A stretch of DNA of 64,000 bases from Alicyclobacillus acidiphilus NBRC 100859 (GTDB lineage: Bacteria > Bacillota > Bacilli > Alicyclobacillales > Alicyclobacillaceae): NCBI RefSeq assembly GCF_001544355.1, contig NZ_BCQI01000001.1:62001-126000 (forward strand), read 5' to 3'. Positions 62,106 through 64,000 of this stretch are shown here, one piece after another (position 1 is the first letter of the stretch; each line of letters opens with the position of its first letter). The translations under genes were made by a program, and so were the position numbers. The notes under the pieces are model-generated. The model saw only the letters and a list, made by a program, of their open reading frames with translations. It was not told the DNA's origin and searched no databases.

Positions 62106-62579
62106 TTACAATTGTATGGCCAATCGTGCCAATGCCACTTTGTCGGTCGGAATCACGACCGACTTTGTCCTGGTCTTGACACGAACTTCCAATACCAGTT
62201 GTTCTTCGCTGTAACTGATGAGCGTTCCTTCGTACGCTTTCACACCATCGATTGGTTCGTAGAGTGAGACGTACACGTTTTCGCCCACGGCTTTTTCGAA
62301 GTCGCTTGGTTTTTTCAACGGGCGTTCGGCGCCTGGCGAGGACACTTCGAGAAAATACGCATCGGGTATTGGATCGACAATGTCCAGTTGGTCGGAGAGC
62401 TGCTCGCTGACACGACTGCAATCGTCGATATCCACGCCGCCTGGTTTGTCGATGAAGACACGGAGATACCAATTTGCGCCTTCCTTCTTAAATTCCACGT
62501 CGACGAGTTCCACGTGCTCCTTTTCTACAATAGGAGTTACCAATCGCTCTACGATGTCCGTCACACGTTCCTTTGCCAA
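62106..62579 (-). CDS. rimP: Ribosome maturation factor RimP
   Basis: A 157-residue 30S maturation factor with 'VELVDVEFKKEGANWYLRVF', 'DKPGGVDIDDCSRVSEQLSD' and 'LEVSSPGAERPLKK'. TTG 62579 has GGAGG 7 nt upstream; the open frame upstream to 62741 lies in the promoter region. First gene of the rimP-nusA-ylxR-ylxQ-infB-rbfA-nrnA-truB-ribF operon. Confidence 0.95.
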   Translation of the reverse strand: MAKERVTDIVERLVTPIVEKEHVELVDVEFKKEGANWYLRVFIDKPGGVDIDDCSRVSEQLSDQLDIVDPIPDAYFLEVSSPGAERPLKKPSDFEKAVGENVYVSLYEPIDGVKAYEGTLISYSEEQLVLEVRVKTRTKSVVIPTDKVALARLAIQL

Positions 62580-62651
62580 ATGCCATCCTCCCCAAAGTTG
62601 GGATTCATCCTGGTGCCACCGCTGTTCGCACGTCGAAAAGTGCCTAGCATA

Positions 62652-62676
62652 AATCAAAGAGTGGGTATGCCCCACT
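62652..62676 (-). other. Leader hairpin upstream of rimP
   Basis: A 9-bp stem AAGAGTGGG/CCCACTCTT with a short loop, about 30 nt after the predicted transcription start and followed by TTTGATTTATG. It could be a leader attenuator or a stabilising structure for the translation operon. Confidence 0.5.
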
Positions 62677-62712
62677 CTTGTCCGTACACGGTATACGAAG
62701 CCTAACATGGGT

Positions 62713-62741
62713 ATTATACCACTGTCGACCATACCCTGCAA
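62713..62741 (-). promoter_or_regulatory. Promoter of the rimP-infB-ribF operon
   Basis: -35 TTGCAG (62736-62741) and consensus -10 TATAAT (62713-62718), 17 bp apart. Confidence 0.8.
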
Positions 62742-62812
62742 ACCATTTACGTTGTAATTCCAAGCCCTTCGTGCTATCGTGTTTAGCGCAAAGACAGAGC
62801 TAGGAGGAATTT

Positions 62813-64000
62813 ATGCATACCGATGTTACACGGATGCGGAACGTGGCGATCGTCGCACACGTCGACCACGGCAAGACGAGTTTGGTCGACCAGTTGCTGC
62901 GACAGTCCGGTCTTTTCCGCGACAATGAGCAAGTACACGAACGCGCGCTGGATTCGAACGACCTCGAGCGTGAACGGGGCATTACGATTCTTGCGAAAAC
63001 CACATCCATTCCTTATAAAGAGTATCGCATCAATTTGGTCGACACACCGGGCCACGCCGATTTCAGCGGCGAAGTCGAGCGGATTGTCAAAATGGTCGAT
63101 GGCGTCCTGCTCGTGGTCGACGCGTTTGAAGGCGTGATGCCTCAGACTCGGTTCGTCCTTGAGAAAGCGCTCGGCGCTGGTCTCGTGCCGGTCGTCGTCG
63201 TCAACAAGATGGATCGGCCCAACGCCAGACCGCAAGAGGTCGTCGACGAAGTGCTGGATCTGTTCATCGATCTCGGCGCAAACGAAGATCAACTGGATTT
63301 TCCAGTCGTCTACACGTCTGCGATTCAAGGCACCGCTACGGTCGATCTCGACGTGCCCGGAGAAACGATGGAACCATTGTTTGAATCGATCATCGATCAC
63401 ATTCCATCCCCGCCGGTCGATGTCGACGGACCGCTGCAGTGGCAGGTGACCATGCTCGACTACAACGAGTACTTGGGCCGGATCGGCATTGGCCGAATCG
63501 CGCGAGGCGTATTGCGCCAAGGCGAGACCGTCGCGCTGATCCAACGCGACGGCACTGTGCTGCAGAAGCGGATTCAAAAACTGTTCGCGCACCAGGGTCT
63601 CCGCCGCATTGAAGTCGAAGAGGCCGCGGCTGGCGATATCGTGGCGGTCGCAGGTATCCCTGAGATCATGGTCGGCGAAACGGTCGCCGATGTCGCGCAT
63701 CCAGAAGCCTTGCCGCTGCTGAGGATCGACGAACCGACGCTGGAAATGACCTTCCGCGTCAACGACAGTCCATTCGCTGGACGCGAAGGCACGCACGTGA
63801 CGTCGAGAAAACTGCGCGAGCGGCTGTTCCAGGAGCTCGAGTCGGATGTGTCGCTGCGCGTGGAGGAGACGGAAGACGCCGATGTCTTCCTCGTGGCGAG
63901 CCGCGGCGAACTGCATTTGTCCATCCTCATCGAAACGATGCGCCGCGAAGGATACGAACTCGCCGTCTCGAAACCTCACGTGATCGTCAAGGAAATCGAC
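62813..64000 (+). CDS. typA: Ribosome-binding GTPase TypA/BipA, partial
   Basis: The first 396 residues of a translational GTPase; the C-terminal third lies outside. The G1 loop is 'AHVDHGKTS' (15-23), switch '[12 protein letters not shown]' follows, then 'DTPGHADF', 'NKMDRPNA' and 'TSAIQG'. After the G domain come domain II and an EF-G-like domain III ('[20 protein letters not shown]', near 375), fitting BipA/TypA rather than EF-G or LepA. AGGAGG precedes ATG 62813. It is divergent from the rimP operon and needed in stress and ribosome assembly in other bacteria. Confidence 0.96.
   Translation, partial: MHTDVTRMRNVAIVAHVDHGKTSLVDQLLRQSGLFRDNEQVHERALDSNDLERERGITILAKTTSIPYKEYRINLVDTPGHADFSGEVERIVKMVDGVLLVVDAFEGVMPQTRFVLEKALGAGLVPVVVVNKMDRPNARPQEVVDEVLDLFIDLGANEDQLDFPVVYTSAIQGTATVDLDVPGETMEPLFESIIDHIPSPPVDVDGPLQWQVTMLDYNEYLGRIGIGRIARGVLRQGETVALIQRDGTVLQKRIQKLFAHQGLRRIEVEEAAAGDIVAVAGIPEIMVGETVADVAHPEALPLLRIDEPTLEMTFRVNDSPFAGREGTHVTSRKLRERLFQELESDVSLRVEETEDADVFLVASRGELHLSILIETMRREGYELAVSKPHVIVKEID

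Noticed and set aside
62783-63979. 398-codon minus-strand frame opposite typA
   Set aside because: typA on the plus strand has all GTPase motifs and a strong ribosome site; the reverse frame has none.

Overview
The window looks like a chromosomal segment of a GC-rich, endospore-forming Gram-positive bacterium of the Bacilli, most likely in or near the Alicyclobacillaceae. The evidence is the presence of cotE, spoVS, spoVFA/spoVFB (dipicolinate synthase), a SpoIIIE/FtsK translocase and YheC/YheD coat-associated ATP-grasp proteins, together with Bacillus-like gene order (miaB-ricA-mutS-mutL; ymdB-rny-recX-recA; cinA-pgsA-rodZ-ymfK; ftsK-ylzJ-tepA-rnjB-dapA-dapG-asd-spoVF; dut-M16-ylxY-pnp-rpsO-ribF-truB-nrnA-rbfA-infB-ylxQ-ylxR-nusA-rimP). 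The genus is inferred, not proven. Nearly everything from 3.7 kb to 62.7 kb is on the minus strand. Many genes start with TTG or GTG behind good Shine-Dalgarno sites.

Region 1 (1-3.6 kb) is an accessory ion-stress island. It holds a sigma-70 factor (cut by the window start) behind a fluoride-riboswitch-like leader with a terminator, an apparently N-terminally truncated TerC-family protein, two MntP/YtaF-like membrane proteins, and a FluC/CrcB fluoride channel behind a textbook fluoride riboswitch. Region 2 (3.6-6.5 kb) is an oligopeptide-type ABC substrate-binding protein with an upstream CcpA-type cre site, then a seven-tRNA operon (Thr-Tyr-Trp-Ala-Asn-Thr-Val in transcription order). Region 3 (6.6-15.1 kb) is miaB-ricA-mutS-mutL-methyltransferase-miaA-hfq, linking tRNA modification and mismatch repair. 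The ricA-like protein has a four-cysteine tail.

Region 4 (15.2-27.5 kb) is spore and stress related: three YheC/YheD ATP-grasp proteins plus a protein that appears to fuse a degenerate ATP-grasp half to a glutamine-synthetase-like amidoligase, then cotE, an M19 dipeptidase, spoVS, ymdB, rny, recX and recA with a LexA box. Region 5 (27.6-29.1 kb) has no convincing gene. It contains eight copies of a palindromic element of about 27 bp and several short tandem repeats. Region 6 (29.2-37.4 kb) is a DEAD-box helicase, cinA, pgsA, yajQ, rodZ-like, ymfK-like, a Med/BMP-like lipoprotein and two orphan genes.

Region 7 (37.4-48.1 kb) is ftsK/spoIIIE, ylzJ, tepA and RNase J, then the aspartate/dipicolinate operon spoVFA-spoVFB-asd-dapG-dapA behind a sigma-K-like promoter. 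Region 8 (48.3-62.7 kb) is dut, M16 peptidase, ylxY-like, pnp, rpsO and the long rimP-to-ribF translation operon with a clear promoter. Divergent from it, typA/bipA runs off the right edge.

The strongest candidates for something new are: (i) the sigma factor under a fluoride-riboswitch-like leader beside a fluoride channel and metal exporters, and (ii) the ATP-grasp/amidoligase operon next to cotE, which looks like a spore-surface peptide-ligation system. The eight-hairpin array is a third.
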